Below, in pieces: positions 1-8,575 of a DNA stretch of 64,000 nt; the first letter of the stretch is position 1; every line of letters begins with the position of its first letter. The position numbers were made by a program, and so were the translations under genes. The notes below the pieces were generated by a model. That model worked only from the letters and a program-made list of their open reading frames with translations. It had not been told where the DNA came from and made no database searches. The stretch is from Hermatobates lingyangjiaoensis (taxonomy: Eukaryota; Arthropoda; Insecta; Hemiptera; Hermatobatidae): positions 248,001 through 312,000 of the forward strand of contig JAPFBL010000377.1 of assembly GCA_026182355.1 (NCBI GenBank), in the 5' to 3' direction.

Positions 1-600
1 AGATATATTTTGAACAGTTAGTACGGATAAAACATATATAAAAATGTACTGAAACATCAGTAGTAAATAATTTCAACAAATCATTTTTTTTTTTTTTTAA
101 ATATGGAAGGATCAACTGACAAGTTTATAGTACATACTAGTAAATGCCACTCACCTCTAGAATTACATCTATCACCCTTTCGCACTTTTAGAAACAAACA
201 CTCCTGTTTTAGCAAAATAATTGCACAGTATAAATTAATGACGATTAACTTTTGCTTTTCAGTGTTAATTTTAAAACTTCTCTCAGAATAATATTAGCAG
301 CCCCTGAGTATTATATATTAAACTGTAAACAAGTTTTAAATTTTCCTTTACAGACCCACACAGTAATGAGTGCAAAAAAACTTTGAATGATAAAAAAAAA
401 TTTACCACAGGCTTTTCCCATGTTTACCATGATAAAATATGATAAGTTTAACGCTTATTTTAAGGAGTTTGGATATCACAATTCATGTTTAAGTTTTCTA
501 CAACAAATCTGTAATTTGCTATAAATAATATATTTAATTGTAAATAAAATATAAATATTATTATATGTATATATGTTATATTAATTAATATATTAATATA
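1..600. other. AT-rich non-coding stretch
   Basis: No gene, RNA or transposon is recognisable. The stretch is AT-rich with A and T runs. Short open frames here have no domain signature and are best taken as chance. Confidence 0.6.
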
Positions 601-658
601 AATTCACTGAAGGGGTTCTTGAGGATTTTGATCATAAACATACAACTTCTGATTATAA

Positions 659-698
659 GCCGACGTTTTGCCAAAAGTTGTTTGGCATTTTCAAGGCT
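659..698 (-). ncRNA. Decayed hammerhead-like motif, ACGU stem III family
   Basis: On the minus strand GCC is followed by a degenerate core (UUGAAAA instead of CUGANGA), a CCAAA/TTTGG-type stem II, AAAA instead of GAAA, then CGUC and GGC, which pairs with the upstream GCC as stem I. Stem I and the self-complementary ACGU survive. Core positions C3, G8 and G12 are substituted, so activity is unlikely. Confidence 0.4.
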
Positions 699-960
699 AA
701 AAACAATTTATTAACAACATAAGTAAAGCAAGATAAATACATCCACGGATACCAAACAACAGAAAACAAACCAAACAAACAAAAAATGTCAGTAACAAGA
801 AAACCACAAAAGAATCATAAAATACCTAGTGTTATTATTCATTATTTAAAGACATTTTCTTGTTACTGACATTTTTTGTTTGTTTGGTTTGTTTTCTGTT
901 GTTTGGTATCCGTGGATGTATTTATCTTGCTTTACTTATGTCGTTAATAAATTGTTTTTA

Positions 961-1000
961 GCCTTGAAAATGCCAAACAACTTTTGGTGAAACGTCGGCT
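961..1000 (+). ncRNA. Decayed hammerhead-like motif, partner arm
   Basis: Mirror of the motif at 659-698. It keeps GAAACGUC (989-996) and the stem I pair GCC/GGC (961-963 with 997-999), but the core is UUGAAAA, with C3 and G8 lost. It is recognisable as a member of the ACGU family, probably inactive. Confidence 0.45.
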
Positions 1001-1057
1001 TATAATCAGGAGTCGTATGTTAATGACCAAAATCCTCAAGAAACCCTTCGGTGAATT

Positions 1058-2284
1058 TGAAATATCAGTGGTCGAGAAGCTATATCAATATATTTATATA
1101 TAAATATTAGCAAATTGTTCAGCATAAAATAATTATTTCAGAATTAAAACTCTTTTGACTGACAATTGAACAAGTCAATAATGAAATTAAATAATTTTTG
1201 ATTAAAAATTTACAATTTTTAATAACTTATAAAATAGCAATAATTTTATTTGCCGCCTACTGGGGAGAGGAAAGTTAAATTATACAACAATTATTTTCCA
1301 TTATTTTTAAAAGCTTTCAATTCTACTTATTTTGTTTAATTTAGCTTTTAGAGATACAAAAGTGAAGAAAATTGCTCCACAAAATAAATGCTTCTGTAGG
1401 TCCTTTAGTATTAAAAGTTTTAAGGATGTATCCTCGAATAAAATATGAAACTCTTTGGAATAGAGTGCTAAAGATAGCATTTCAATGTTCAGAAGGAATA
1501 TAATAATAATAATGAAAATTGAAAATGGTTTCGATTTTGACGAAAGCTCTACAAGTTATTTTCTCTCAAAAACATTTTTTTTTCATTTATAGTTTGTGTA
1601 AATAACATTGTAGTTTGCAGACAAAATTTACTGTAGAAACTATTTGGATTAGTTTTCAACAACCTATATTATTTTTTAAGATTTTACTAAAGTTAATTGA
1701 GATTGGTTTATTTGAAAGGATGGAAAAATTGTCTACAAAAACAGAAATATATTTGTATAAATGTAAAAAATTTGTTATAAGGGCATGAAGATGCCCTTAT
1801 AGTTTGGATCCAACGGTTTGTACTCACCAAGTTGGAAGGCAGACGAAAGTATCACATTGAGCGTATGGTCTGCTTTATACAATAAAGATCTCCCTGTCTA
1901 CCCCTTCACTCATGTTAAAACTTTAGGACCAAGTAACGATCAACCACGAGTGGACGTAAGTAGTGACTATTGGATCAAGACAGAACGTGTTTTTTTAATT
2001 TTACAACCATACATAAAATGCCAAAGAACTTCTTCCAAACTGTGATCAAGTTTTCTGGCGCGATTCACCTTAAATGCTTTGGATGCTTTATTACCCCACA
2101 TTTTCCCAATAAAATCTAATAGTGTTCATTATTTGGATTTTGTTCAGCATAAGATTCTGACCATAGACGAGTACCGAAGGGATACTATTTTATAGCTTCA
2201 TTAAAAAATGCTAATTATTTGAACGCCGTTTATGTGTTTTTGAATGAGAAATTAGAAAACAGATACAAGTATATTCCTCAGAGA
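1058..2284. other. Unassigned AT-rich stretch with a small perfect hairpin
   Basis: No recognisable gene. A perfect 10-bp hairpin lies at 1777-1800: ATAAGGGCAT, four-base loop, ATGCCCTTAT. The stretch at 1800-2130 is slightly richer in GC. It could be an old transposon relic, but I cannot assign a family. Confidence 0.5.
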
Positions 2285-2510
2285 AGTTGGCGTAAAAGCG
2301 AAGTTATAGACTTTTAAGCTGTCTTTCGCTAACTTGAAAGATATGTTTATTTTGAAAATATACTAGTATAGCAAATAGGTATTGTTAGTTGATTTCAATT
2401 TCATTTGCATTTAAGCTCCCAGCAAGAGATAACTGACAAGGTGTTTCCCGAAGTTCAAGATCTGCCATCTTTTCAGAATAACTGATTTAGTGAACGAGCA
2501 ATTCTCACCC
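2285..2510 (+). pseudogene. Helitron-related relic
   Basis: This stretch is similar at the nucleotide level to 5255-5480 in the right arm of the Helitron palindrome. Shared landmarks are TATTGTTAGTTGATTT, then AAGGTGTTTCCC, then ACGAGCAATTCTCA. It corresponds to part of the helicase region of the same family, is too diverged and short to code, and ends where a SINE begins. Confidence 0.55.
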
Positions 2511-2511
2511 C

Positions 2512-2765
2512 CTACAAACATAACTACTCTGGCCATCGGTTTATTCGCTGAAAAAAAATCTGAACACGGAGAGGGCATTAAGCCGTCGGTCCTAAATCTG
2601 TAAGTTATCAGGTACTTGTTAAAGTTCCTTACTCAAGTACACTTAGACAAAATTTAGTGGCCTTTTATGTAGAATATTCATTGTGTGGTATAAGAAAAAA
2701 CCAAACTTTGGCCTACCTATGATCCCTCGTGGGACTGCCACTGCAACCTAACCTAACATAACCTA
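2512..2765 (+). mobile_element. tRNA-derived SINE, 5'-truncated, (AACCT)n tail
   Basis: Aligns by eye with the full SINE at 60306-60618. It has the TGGCC-TCG-TTTATTC junction after the lost tRNA head, the GGGCATTAAGCCGTCGG body block, ACTTGTTAAAG, and the 3' block GGGACTGCCACTGCAACC. It ends in two to three AACCT units. The tRNA-related head with A and B boxes is missing. It directly follows the Helitron relic. Confidence 0.75.
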
Positions 2766-3035
2766 ATATCACTTAAGGACTGAATAATTAACCAATATTT
2801 ATATACAGCGTTGCATACAAAAGCTTGCAGTACTAATGTAGTGGATGGTACAAGGTGACAAGAATAATAAAACACACACTCTCTCTCACTCTCACTCTCT
2901 TACTTCTGTAAGTTATATTGTTTTATTTATCACTAAATACATCTGCTTATAATATTCATACGATGTAACAATTCATTTTCATATTGTTTATATCTTGGAT
3001 GTTAATATGTGATTTCTTATTATTCTTTGTTTGTA
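2766..3035. other. Non-coding stretch with CT/CA microsatellite
   Basis: No gene seen. A mixed CA/CT simple repeat occupies about 2871-2900. Confidence 0.5.
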
Positions 3036-3076
3036 GGCCAATGAAAAAGGTTTTAAAATAAAACCAAAACGTCGGC
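3036..3076 (+). ncRNA. Decayed hammerhead-like motif, ACGU family
   Basis: GCC (3037-3039), degenerate core AUGAAAA, stem II GGTTTT/AAAACC, AAAA in place of GAAA, then CGUC and GGC closing stem I. The architecture matches the ACGU family, but C3, G8 and G12 are substituted. Confidence 0.4.
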
Positions 3077-3143
3077 AATGAGAAATTTGATTTTTGAACC
3101 TAGAGAATTTGACCGAACCCCGATTAAATAACACACCTATATA

Positions 3144-3186
3144 AAACCCAACTGAGTTTTTGAAAAACCCTGACTCAGTTGGGTTT
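3144..3186. repeat. Long hairpin just upstream of ribozyme
   Basis: AAACCCAACTGAGT pairs with ACTCAGTTGGGTTT across a loop of about 15 nt. The 3' arm ends three bases before stem I of the hammerhead at 3189, so both would sit in the same transcript. The related copy near 16740 keeps the CCCAACTGA part of the hairpin. Confidence 0.6.
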
Positions 3187-3188
3187 CT

Positions 3189-3231
3189 GACTCTGACGAA
3201 GACCACTTGTTACGGTTGAAAGATCTTAGTC
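3189..3231 (+). ncRNA. Hammerhead ribozyme, AGAUCU stem III family
   Basis: All parts of a type I hammerhead can be traced. Stem I is GACU (3189-3192) with AGUC (3228-3231). The core is CUGACGA (3193-3199). Stem II is GACC with GGUU around a nine-base loop. GAAA is at 3218-3221. Stem III AGAUCU is self-complementary, so two molecules would pair, followed by U3227 at the predicted cleavage site. Penelope-like elements are known to carry such minimal, dimer-type hammerheads. Decayed relatives lie at 16689, 54406 and 58430. The core and stems look intact. Confidence 0.75.
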
Positions 3232-3328
3232 TTGTTTTCCCATTTTCTTATTGTGGTTTGATCATTGTTTATATATATATGGGTTTCTTGCCGTTGTGTT
3301 TCCGGCGTGCTTAGTTGCCCTTTCCATT

Positions 3329-3362
3329 TTCTCCTGAAGACGGATCATCCGAAAATTTAAGT
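3329..3362 (+). ncRNA. Hammerhead-like motif, AAUU stem III family
   Basis: Core CUGAAGA (3334-3340), stem II GGA/UCC, GAAA (3351-3354), stem III AAUU, then U. Stem I is imperfect here. The paralogue at 58597-58630 pairs better. The flanking 130 bp (about 3280-3420) is the reverse complement of 58547-58680, so this is one end of a dispersed PLE-type element. Confidence 0.55.
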
Positions 3363-3481
3363 TTGTAAGTGTGTCTCTTTCTCTGTGTGTTGCTTTTCTT
3401 CGTTTTTGAGCTGATTTGCGTCCAGTTTGGGTCGTTTTTTCGAATTTTGAGTGAAATATATATATATACTAGCAAATGTAC

Positions 3482-3494
3482 CCGTCTTTGACGG
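3482..3494 (-). other. Helitron 3'-terminal stem-loop, left end
   Basis: CCGTC/GACGG hairpin with a three-base loop. On the minus strand it is followed after nine bases by CTAG (3472-3469) and then T. This is the standard 3' terminator of Helitrons. Confidence 0.75.
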
Positions 3495-3499
3495 AATCA

Positions 3500-4330
3500 A
3501 AAATTCTATTATACTTGGTATTCCAACATATCAATTATAGTATTATACTAATACTGTAATTAGAAATTATAGAATAGTAGAAAACACCATTATTAGTACA
3601 GTGTTAAACAAATGCCTCTGTATACACTACATTAGCTGTCTGTCCTTCAGGTTCATGGAAGAACAATCAGTTGAAACCTCTGACTATTGAGCAAGTAAAC
3701 TACAGTTGACTATGTGAGAAAAACTTGGTTTCGCTAACTTGAATTCCTGCGTTAGATAAAGTCTCCCTTTGCGACTTAGTTAACGTCATTGCGAAATAGA
3801 CTCTGAGGGGACCTTGCAATCATTTGAATGGAAACAGACAGTGGTTCGGAAGACTCCCCAATACCACATCCAGTCATTATGTCCGCCTCTATGGCATATC
3901 TGTGTAGAGCGCGAACTCAGAGTCGTGTCCCGTTGCACAGTTTTTGGGTCACTCATGTTTCGTAACATGAAATTTTTTACTGCTATAAATTGCAGCATCA
4001 TTGGTGCTCCTACTTTAAGTTTTTACTCATGAGCAGGCAGTCCAGGAGAAATAAATTCAGAGTCAAGAAATTCAATTAGATAATGAACTGCTTCTTCATC
4101 ACTAATCCAATCTCTTTACTGGCTTGTAAGTTCTTTACTCGGCTTCATATAGCGTAAGAACTTGTTTGTTGATTTCTCATGCCTGTTCATGTTAAGGGCT
4201 GAGAATTGCTCGTTTACAAAACATTTATTCTCAATAGATAGTACATCCTTAACTCTGTGAAACACCATTTCAATGATGTCAAATACGCAATATATTCATG
4301 TGCTCAATTGAAATTAAAATCAACTAACAA
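3500..4330 (-). pseudogene. Helitron RepHel helicase C-terminal part, decayed (left arm)
   Basis: Reads on the minus strand as the inverted counterpart of 5360-6190. At 3786-4032 fragments match the helicase region: a KVGAPT/IM-like stretch, LRNMSDPK, and an LCNGTR-type segment visible only after a frame change. Frame shifts and stops are frequent, so no protein can be made. In Helitrons this domain unwinds DNA for rolling-circle transposition. Assignment rests on the better-preserved right arm. Confidence 0.6.
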
Positions 4331-4683
4331 TACCTACTTGCCACACCTGTGTATTTTCAAAACAAACTTGTCTGTGAAGTTAGGAAAATACAGCTAAAAG
4401 CCCCATAACTTCGCTTCTGTACTGAATTAATAATCTATTTAGAGCCCATATTTTAAGTTAGGCATACACAAATCCAGTGTCAATGTTTCAGCTCGCTATG
4501 TCTTATGGTGGCTGAGTTTACTTGTGACAAACATTTTTGCGTTAAACGTCCATAACTTCACTTCTACGTTGAATTTCCAATCAATTCATAGCCTATATTT
4601 TAAGTTAGACCTACACAAATCTACTGTAAAAGTTTCAGCTTTATATGTCAAATGGTAGCTGAGTTTACCTGTGACAAAGTTTT

Positions 4684-4716
4684 GCGGACAAACCGACAAA
4701 CCGACAAACCGACAGA
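4684..4716. repeat. Octamer minisatellite in Helitron left arm
   Basis: Four tandem copies of an eight-base unit of the type ACAAACCG. The inverted counterpart at 4936-4986 has about six units with variation, so copy number differs between the arms. Confidence 0.7.
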
Positions 4717-4935
4717 AATTTTTCTAAGGGTGGATTCGGTTTCTCAAATGTATGAAACGTAAAGAAAACTTGAAATGAGTCAGTTCTAAGCAATGTACAG
4801 ACAAAATCATTATTTTATTTATAAAGATATCTTTATAAATAAAATAATGATTTTGTCTGTACATTGCTTAGAACTGACTCATTTCAAGTTTTCTTTACGT
4901 TTCATACATTGGAGAAACCGAATCCACCCTTAGAA

Positions 4936-4986
4936 AAATTTCTGTCGGTTTGTCGGTTTGTCTGTTTGTCGGTTTGTCTGTTTGTC
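4936..4986. repeat. Octamer minisatellite in Helitron right arm
   Basis: About six units of CGGTTTGT / CTGTTTGT, the inverted equivalent of 4684-4716 but expanded. Part of the length difference between the two arms comes from here. Confidence 0.7.
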
Positions 4987-5359
4987 CGCAAAACTTTGTC
5001 ACAAGTAAACTCAGCTACCATAAGACATATAAAGCTGAAACTTTTACAGTAGATTTGTGTAGATCTAACTTAAAATATAGGCTATGAATTGATTGGAAAT
5101 TCAACGTAGAAGTGAAGTTATGGACGTTTAACGCAAAAATGTTTGTCACAAGTAAACTCAGCCACCATAAGACATAGCGAGCTGAAACATTGACACTGGA
5201 TTTGTGTATGCCTAACTTAAAATATGGGCTCTAAATAGATTGATAATTCAGTACAGAAGCGAAGTTATGGGGCTTTTAGTTGTATTTTCCTAACTTCATA
5301 GACAAGTTTGTTTTGAAAATACACAGGTGTGGCAAGTAGGTATTGTTAGTTGATTTTAA

Positions 5360-6190
5360 TTTCAATTGAGCATATGAATATATTGCGTATTTGACATCTT
5401 TGAAAAGGTGTTTCCCAGAGTTGAGGATGTACTATTTATTACGAATAAATAGTTTTGTAAACGAGCAATTCTCAACTCTTAATACGAACAGGCAGGAAAA
5501 ATCAACAAACAAGTTCTTACGCTATGTCATACCGAGGAAAGACCTTACAAGTCAGTAAAGAGATTGGATTAGTGATGAAGAAGCAGTTCATTATCTAACT
5601 GAATTTCTTGACTCTGAATTTATTTCTCCTGGACTGCCTGCTCATGAGTAAAAACTTAAAGTAGGAGCACCAATCATGCTGCAATTTATAGCAGTAACAA
5701 ATTTCATGTTACGAAACATGAGTGCCCCAAAAACTGTGCAACGGGACACGACTCTGACTACACAGATATGCCATAGAGGCGGACATAATGACTGGATGTG
5801 GTATTGGGGAGTCTGTGTATATACCACGCATACCATTGATTCCGAGCCACTGTCTGTTTCCGTTCAAATGCAAAGTCCCGTCAGAGTCTATTTCGCAATG
5901 ACGTTAACTAAGTCCAAAGGGAGACTTTATCTAACGCAGGAATTCAAGTTAGCGAAACCAAGTTTTTCTCACATGGTCAACTGTAGTTTACTTGCTCAAT
6001 AGTCAGATGTTTCAACTGATTGTTCTTCCATGAACCTGAAGGACAGACAGCTAATGTAGTGTATACAGAGGCATTTGTTTAACACTGTACTAATAATGGT
6101 GTTTTCTACTATTCTATAATTTCTAATTATAGTATTAGTAATATACTATAATTGATATTTTGGAATACCAAGTATAATAGAATTTTTGAT
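5360..6190 (+). pseudogene. Helitron RepHel helicase C-terminal part, decayed (right arm)
   Basis: Translation in several frames gives the ordered motifs of the Helitron PIF1-type helicase: YLTEFLD-SPGLPAHE (about 5590-5648), then an in-frame stop, KLKVGAPIML, an apparent short insertion, LRNMSAPK, LCNGTRL after a frame shift (about 5737), MTGCGIGESVYIPRIPL (about 5789), and FAMTLTKSKG with the downstream FSHM segment (about 5896-5975). These correspond to the LKVG-IMLLRN, LCNGTR and FAMTINKSQG blocks of the family. The 3' terminus follows within 250 bp. Stops and frame shifts make it a pseudogene. Confidence 0.75.
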
Positions 6191-6191
6191 T

Positions 6192-6217
6192 CCGTCAAAG
6201 ACGGGTACATTTGCTAG
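6192..6217 (+). other. Helitron 3' terminus, right end
   Basis: Stem-loop CCGTC-AAA-GACGG (6192-6204), nine-base spacer, CTAG (6214-6217), followed by T and a TA repeat. A textbook Helitron 3' end. Confidence 0.8.
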
Positions 6218-6242
6218 TATATATATATATATATATTAGTAT

Positions 6243-6490
6243 ATTTAGGAAGCAGTCCTTCATTTATACAGGTTTGATTAAATAATACGCCATATTTTCG
6301 GTTGACTAGTTTCCTTGTGTATTTCTCAAGGGATCTGAATAATCTTCTTGTACAAACATCTAAATTGAATAGAACATTTCCAATGGTTCCATTGTCTTTA
6401 AATCTTGCATTTCCACTAATTTTACTATTGTCACAACAGTCACAACTAGTACTATTACTATTACTACTACTACTATTATCACTAATATTC
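6243..6490 (-). pseudogene. Probable PLE ORF N-terminal fragment
   Basis: Minus-strand frame: Ser/Asn-rich run, CDCCDNSKISG, a NVLFNLDV block, a basic SLEKYTRKLVN segment, then FNQTCINEGLLPKYT running into a TA microsatellite. Four loci in this window end in the same F-x-CI-x-EGLLP motif. I infer a PLE N-terminal region because the loci are interleaved with PLE 3' ends and ribozymes and because PLE proteins carry a comparable cysteine/LP block near their start. The family assignment is inference. Confidence 0.45.
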
Positions 6491-6743
6491 GACTTACGAG
6501 CAGTCGAAACATGTCGATATTAGTGATAATAGTAGTAGTAGTAGTAATAGTAATAGTACTAGTTGTGACTGTTGTGACAATAGTAAAATTAGTGGAAATG
6601 CTAGATTTAAAGACAATGGAACCATTGGAAATGTTCTATTCAATTTAGATGTTTGTATAAGAAGATTATTCAGATCCCTTGAGAAATACACTAGGAAACT
6701 AGTCAACCGTAAATATGGCGTATTATTTAATCAAACCTGTATA
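6243..6743. repeat. Palindrome made of PLE N-terminal ORF segment
   Basis: Left arm about 6266-6493 and right arm about 6513-6741 are near-identical inverted copies, bounded on both sides by TA repeats. The arms code outward for a segment with a Ser/Asn-rich run (AGT/AAT triplets), SLEKYTRKLVNRKYG, and on the left arm the terminal CINEGLLPKY motif also seen at 12035, 19030 and 19665. The spacer holds GUC-GAAA-CAUGUC, a hammerhead-like 3' half with self-complementary ACAUGU, but no core CUGANGA. Confidence 0.7.
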
Positions 6744-6763
6744 TATATATATATATATATATA
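6740..6763. repeat. (TA)n microsatellite
   Basis: About 12 TA units separating the palindrome from the next PLE fragment. Confidence 0.95.
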
Positions 6764-6811
6764 GTTAACACATGAAAGAGAAAAAACAAATAAAGACACA
6801 CACAAAAGACT

Positions 6812-6849
6812 CACAACGATATTTCGACAGTCGTCGTCATCGGGTAGAA
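6812..6849 (-). ncRNA. Hammerhead-like motif, AUAU stem III family
   Basis: Minus strand: core CCGAUGA (U4 replaced by C), stem II GAC/GUC with a four-base loop, GAAA, self-complementary AUAU, C at the cleavage site, then a partly pairing stem I. It lies about 260 bp downstream of the stop codon of the PLE endonuclease fragment, as at 9413 and 7743. Confidence 0.6.
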
Positions 6850-7109
6850 GTAGTCCCTTTGAGTAGCTGAAGCTAACTGAGTGGTAGGCCGAATGCAAAC
6901 GAACACGCACGCACTCTGCCGGCTGCCCTAGGTAAGCTACTAACTACAGAGAGAAAAATAACTAAAAAGGACAAATAAAAGCAAAAAAAAAAATAACAGA
7001 AGGAGAAGAATAGTAAATGAAGCAATAAACAATTTAAAAAAAAAATAATAAAATAAAATAAAAAAATAATTTAAAAAAAAATAAATAAATAAAAAAAAAA
7101 ATAATTAAA

Positions 7110-7250
7110 TTAACGGTACAAGTTGAGGCCAGGAGGAGAACGAGCTTTGAGAAGACAGATAATTGCCTCCTCTGAAGCTCTTAAAGTAACCCGAGAAGAC
7201 TGAACAGGGATATGATTAAGGACTTGGACCCGGAAGCAGTGATTAAAATC
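7110..7250 (-). pseudogene. PLE GIY-YIG endonuclease C-terminal fragment
   Basis: The minus strand gives an open C-terminus of 46 residues (start of fragment at 7250, stop at 7112-7110) with VQVLNHIP, RVTLRASEEA and ARSPPGLNLYR. This aligns residue by residue with VQVLKQVP, QVTLKASEEA and ARSKPGLNLNR of the intact copies at 8047 and 9145. It includes the Glu pair that in GIY-YIG enzymes supplies the metal-binding residue. The upstream part of the domain is lost in AT-rich sequence. Confidence 0.8.
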
Positions 7251-7327
7251 TATTATATTATATATATATATTATAAAATAATTATATATATATATTATAT
7301 ATATATTAAAATTAAAATTAAAAATAA

Positions 7328-7331
<4 letters not shown>

Positions 7332-7362
<31 letters not shown>
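7332..7362. repeat. (TA)n microsatellite
   Basis: About 15 TA units preceded by interrupted TA-rich sequence from 7250. Confidence 0.95.
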
Positions 7363-7364
<2 letters not shown>

Positions 7365-7447
7365 TCATGATTTGTTTTCTTGACCCAATATTTATAAGAT
7401 GTAATTTTTTGAGGAGTTGAGGTCCAATGATTTTAAACTAGTCCTTT

Positions 7448-7487
7448 TGCCGACGTTTCGACATATATTTATGTCATCTTCAGGGCT
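7448..7487 (-). ncRNA. Hammerhead ribozyme, ACGU stem III family
   Basis: Minus strand: stem I AGCC/GGCA, core CUGAAGA, one unpaired U, stem II GACAU/AUGUC with a six-base loop, GAAA, then CGUC, where A-C-G-U is self-complementary and C is the cleavage-site base. All conserved core positions are present. It could act only as a dimer or with transient stem III pairing. Confidence 0.75.
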
Positions 7488-7576
7488 TGGAAATCTGTTT
7501 ATATTGCAGCATACCTATTTACTACATACCTATTTACAGTAGTAAATAGGTATGCTGCAACATAAACAGATTTCCA

Positions 7577-7622
7577 AGCCCTGAAGATGACAAAACGTCA
7601 TCTTTTTGTCGAAATGTCGGCA
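7577..7622 (+). ncRNA. Hammerhead-like motif, enlarged stem II
   Basis: AGCC (7577-7580), CUGAAGA (7581-7587), an enlarged stem II region with GACAAAA/TTTTTGTC pairing across an inserted GTCATC, GAAA (7611-7614), UGUC, then GGCA. The stem III base C has become U (AUGU). The core is intact but stem II and III are altered relative to the other arm. Confidence 0.6.
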
Positions 7623-7668
7623 AAAAGGACTAGTTTAAAATCATTGGACCTCAACCCTCAAAAAATTA

Positions 7669-7672
<4 letters not shown>

Positions 7673-7705
<33 letters not shown>
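7673..7705. repeat. (TA)n microsatellite
   Basis: About 16 TA units. It abuts two palindromes, one on each side. Confidence 0.95.
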
Positions 7706-7706
<1 letters not shown>

Positions 7707-7742
7707 GCAGTGACACATAAACAGAAACACAACAAAGACTCA

Positions 7743-7786
7743 CTTTTCAATATTTCGACCGTAATGGCGGTCGTCCTCAGGAGAAG
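7743..7786 (-). ncRNA. Hammerhead ribozyme in PLE 3' UTR, left arm
   Basis: Identical in sequence to 9413-9456 but on the minus strand. Core CUGAGGA, stem II GACCG/CGGUC, GAAA, AUAU stem III, U at the cleavage site, stem I CUUCUC/GAAAAG. It lies about 260 bp downstream of the endonuclease stop codon at 8047. Confidence 0.8.
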
Positions 7787-8046
7787 AAGTGAATTGACGG
7801 AGGGACGACAGTCAACTGAAGAACTCACAGGGTGAGGGCTAAAGCAGTGCTGCCGCAAAGGAGACAAATAAAAAAGGTACTAGGAAGTCGAGAGCAAAAA
7901 TAAAAAAAAAAAATGTTTTTGAAAGGTAGAAAAAGGTTAAGAAAAGAAAAAATAAAGAAAATATATAGAACAATTAAAAATAAAAAAAAATATTAAAAAA
8001 AAAATAAATAAATAAAAAAAAAATTAAAAAATAAATACATAAAAAA

Positions 8047-8570
8047 CTAACGATTTAAATTCAAGCCAGGTTTCGAGCGTGCCCCCAGGAGCCAAATGTG
8101 GGCTTCCTCAGAAGCTTTTAAAGTAACTTGTCTGTTATCACTGGGGACTTGTTTAAGAACTTGGACTGTGAAACAATCATTGAAACTGAGATGGTGGGAA
8201 TTAGCGTGAGTGGCGACAGGGAGACTGCTGCGTTTACCAACCGAAAGCCTGTGATTATTCATCCGAAGGTTCAGCATCGTAGATGCTAAACCAACGTAAA
8301 AAGCATCACATTGGGTGCATTTCAAGAGGTAAACGCAGTCAGTGGAGATACAGGAGGAAGGACTGTGAATAGGGTAAGAATTAAGATTAGTTAGAGACTC
8401 AAATGAAGACCCAGAATCAACAATGGGACAGGTAAGACATCTCCGACGTCCACAACGTTGTAGGCCACCACTGCTTTGGGGATTCTGAATAAGTTTGCCT
8501 GCCCGGTGGGAAAAAATATTTGAGAGATTGGGGGCTCTTCTAAAGGAAATGCGGGGCAACTGGTTAAAGT
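8047..8570 (-). CDS. PLE GIY-YIG endonuclease domain, C-terminal partial (left arm)
   Basis: C-terminal part of a Penelope-like retroelement polyprotein; the GIY-YIG domain nicks target DNA for reverse transcription. In the 170 residues ending at the stop, Cys36, Cys41 and Cys44 form a small cysteine cluster. The domain starts at Val76-Tyr77-Leu78 (GIY position) with Cys81 and Cys84, then Tyr88-Val89-Gly90 (YIG position). Arg99, His103 and Glu151/152 sit where catalytic residues are expected. The CCHH-like cysteines between GIY and YIG are typical of PLE endonucleases. The reverse transcriptase part is absent: the frame starts at the palindrome centre. No stop or frame shift within the domain. 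Confidence 0.85.
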
Positions 8571-8575
8571 TCTTT

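Larger units (their letters stand above)
601..1057. repeat. Palindrome with decayed ribozyme motif in each arm
   Basis: Left arm about 601-803 and right arm about 855-1057 are inverted copies of each other, with point differences, separated by a spacer of about 51 bp. Each arm carries one hammerhead-like motif pointing outward (659-698 minus, 961-1000 plus). The TA-rich flank on the right (about 1083-1105) and the overall layout match the better-preserved PLE-associated palindromes at 7399-7672 and 43611-43932. Confidence 0.75.
3469..6217. mobile_element. Inverted pair of Helitron 3' portions (tails outward)
   Basis: Two diverged copies of one Helitron fragment form a 2.75-kb palindrome centred near 4828. 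Both outer ends are Helitron 3' termini: stem-loop CCGTC-AAA-GACGG, nine bases, CTAG, then T. On the plus strand this is 6192-6217; on the minus strand it is 3494-3469. Each arm also carries decayed RepHel helicase coding sequence reading outward. Both ends abut (TA)n, consistent with the Helitron preference for inserting between A and T. The arms differ by indels and substitutions, so this is not a simple assembly duplication. Confidence 0.8.
6764..7260 (-). mobile_element. PLE 3' end: endonuclease C-terminus, 3' UTR, ribozyme
   Basis: On the minus strand: the last 46 codons of a GIY-YIG endonuclease (7250-7110), an A/T-rich UTR-like stretch, then a hammerhead (6849-6812) and about 50 bp up to the (TA)n at 6763. 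The order matches the better-preserved element at 7706-9549, but the sequence is clearly diverged, so this is a second PLE lineage. Confidence 0.75.
7399..7672. repeat. Palindrome with a ribozyme in each arm
   Basis: Arms 7399-7523 and 7541-7672 are inverted copies around a 17-bp spacer, and both outer edges lie in or near (TA)n. Each arm contains one ACGU-family hammerhead, divergent in orientation. The right-arm copy differs by an insertion in stem II. Flanking text such as GGACTAGTTTAAAATCATT is shared by the arms. Confidence 0.85.

Noticed and set aside
6493..6513. GTCGAAACATGTC in the spacer as a further ribozyme family (also at about 19368)
   Set aside because: The 3' half with palindromic ACAUGU fits, but no CUGANGA core is found at the right distance.
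7587..7867. Open frames translating to Ile-Tyr repeats in both strands (also at 9332, 12088, 19585, 20092, 58487)
   Set aside because: They are translations of (TA)n microsatellites joined to flanking PLE sequence, not genes.
8495..8575. ATG at 8495 as start of a 216-residue protein
   Set aside because: The first part is the left palindrome arm read in antisense, so the frame across the centre is accidental.
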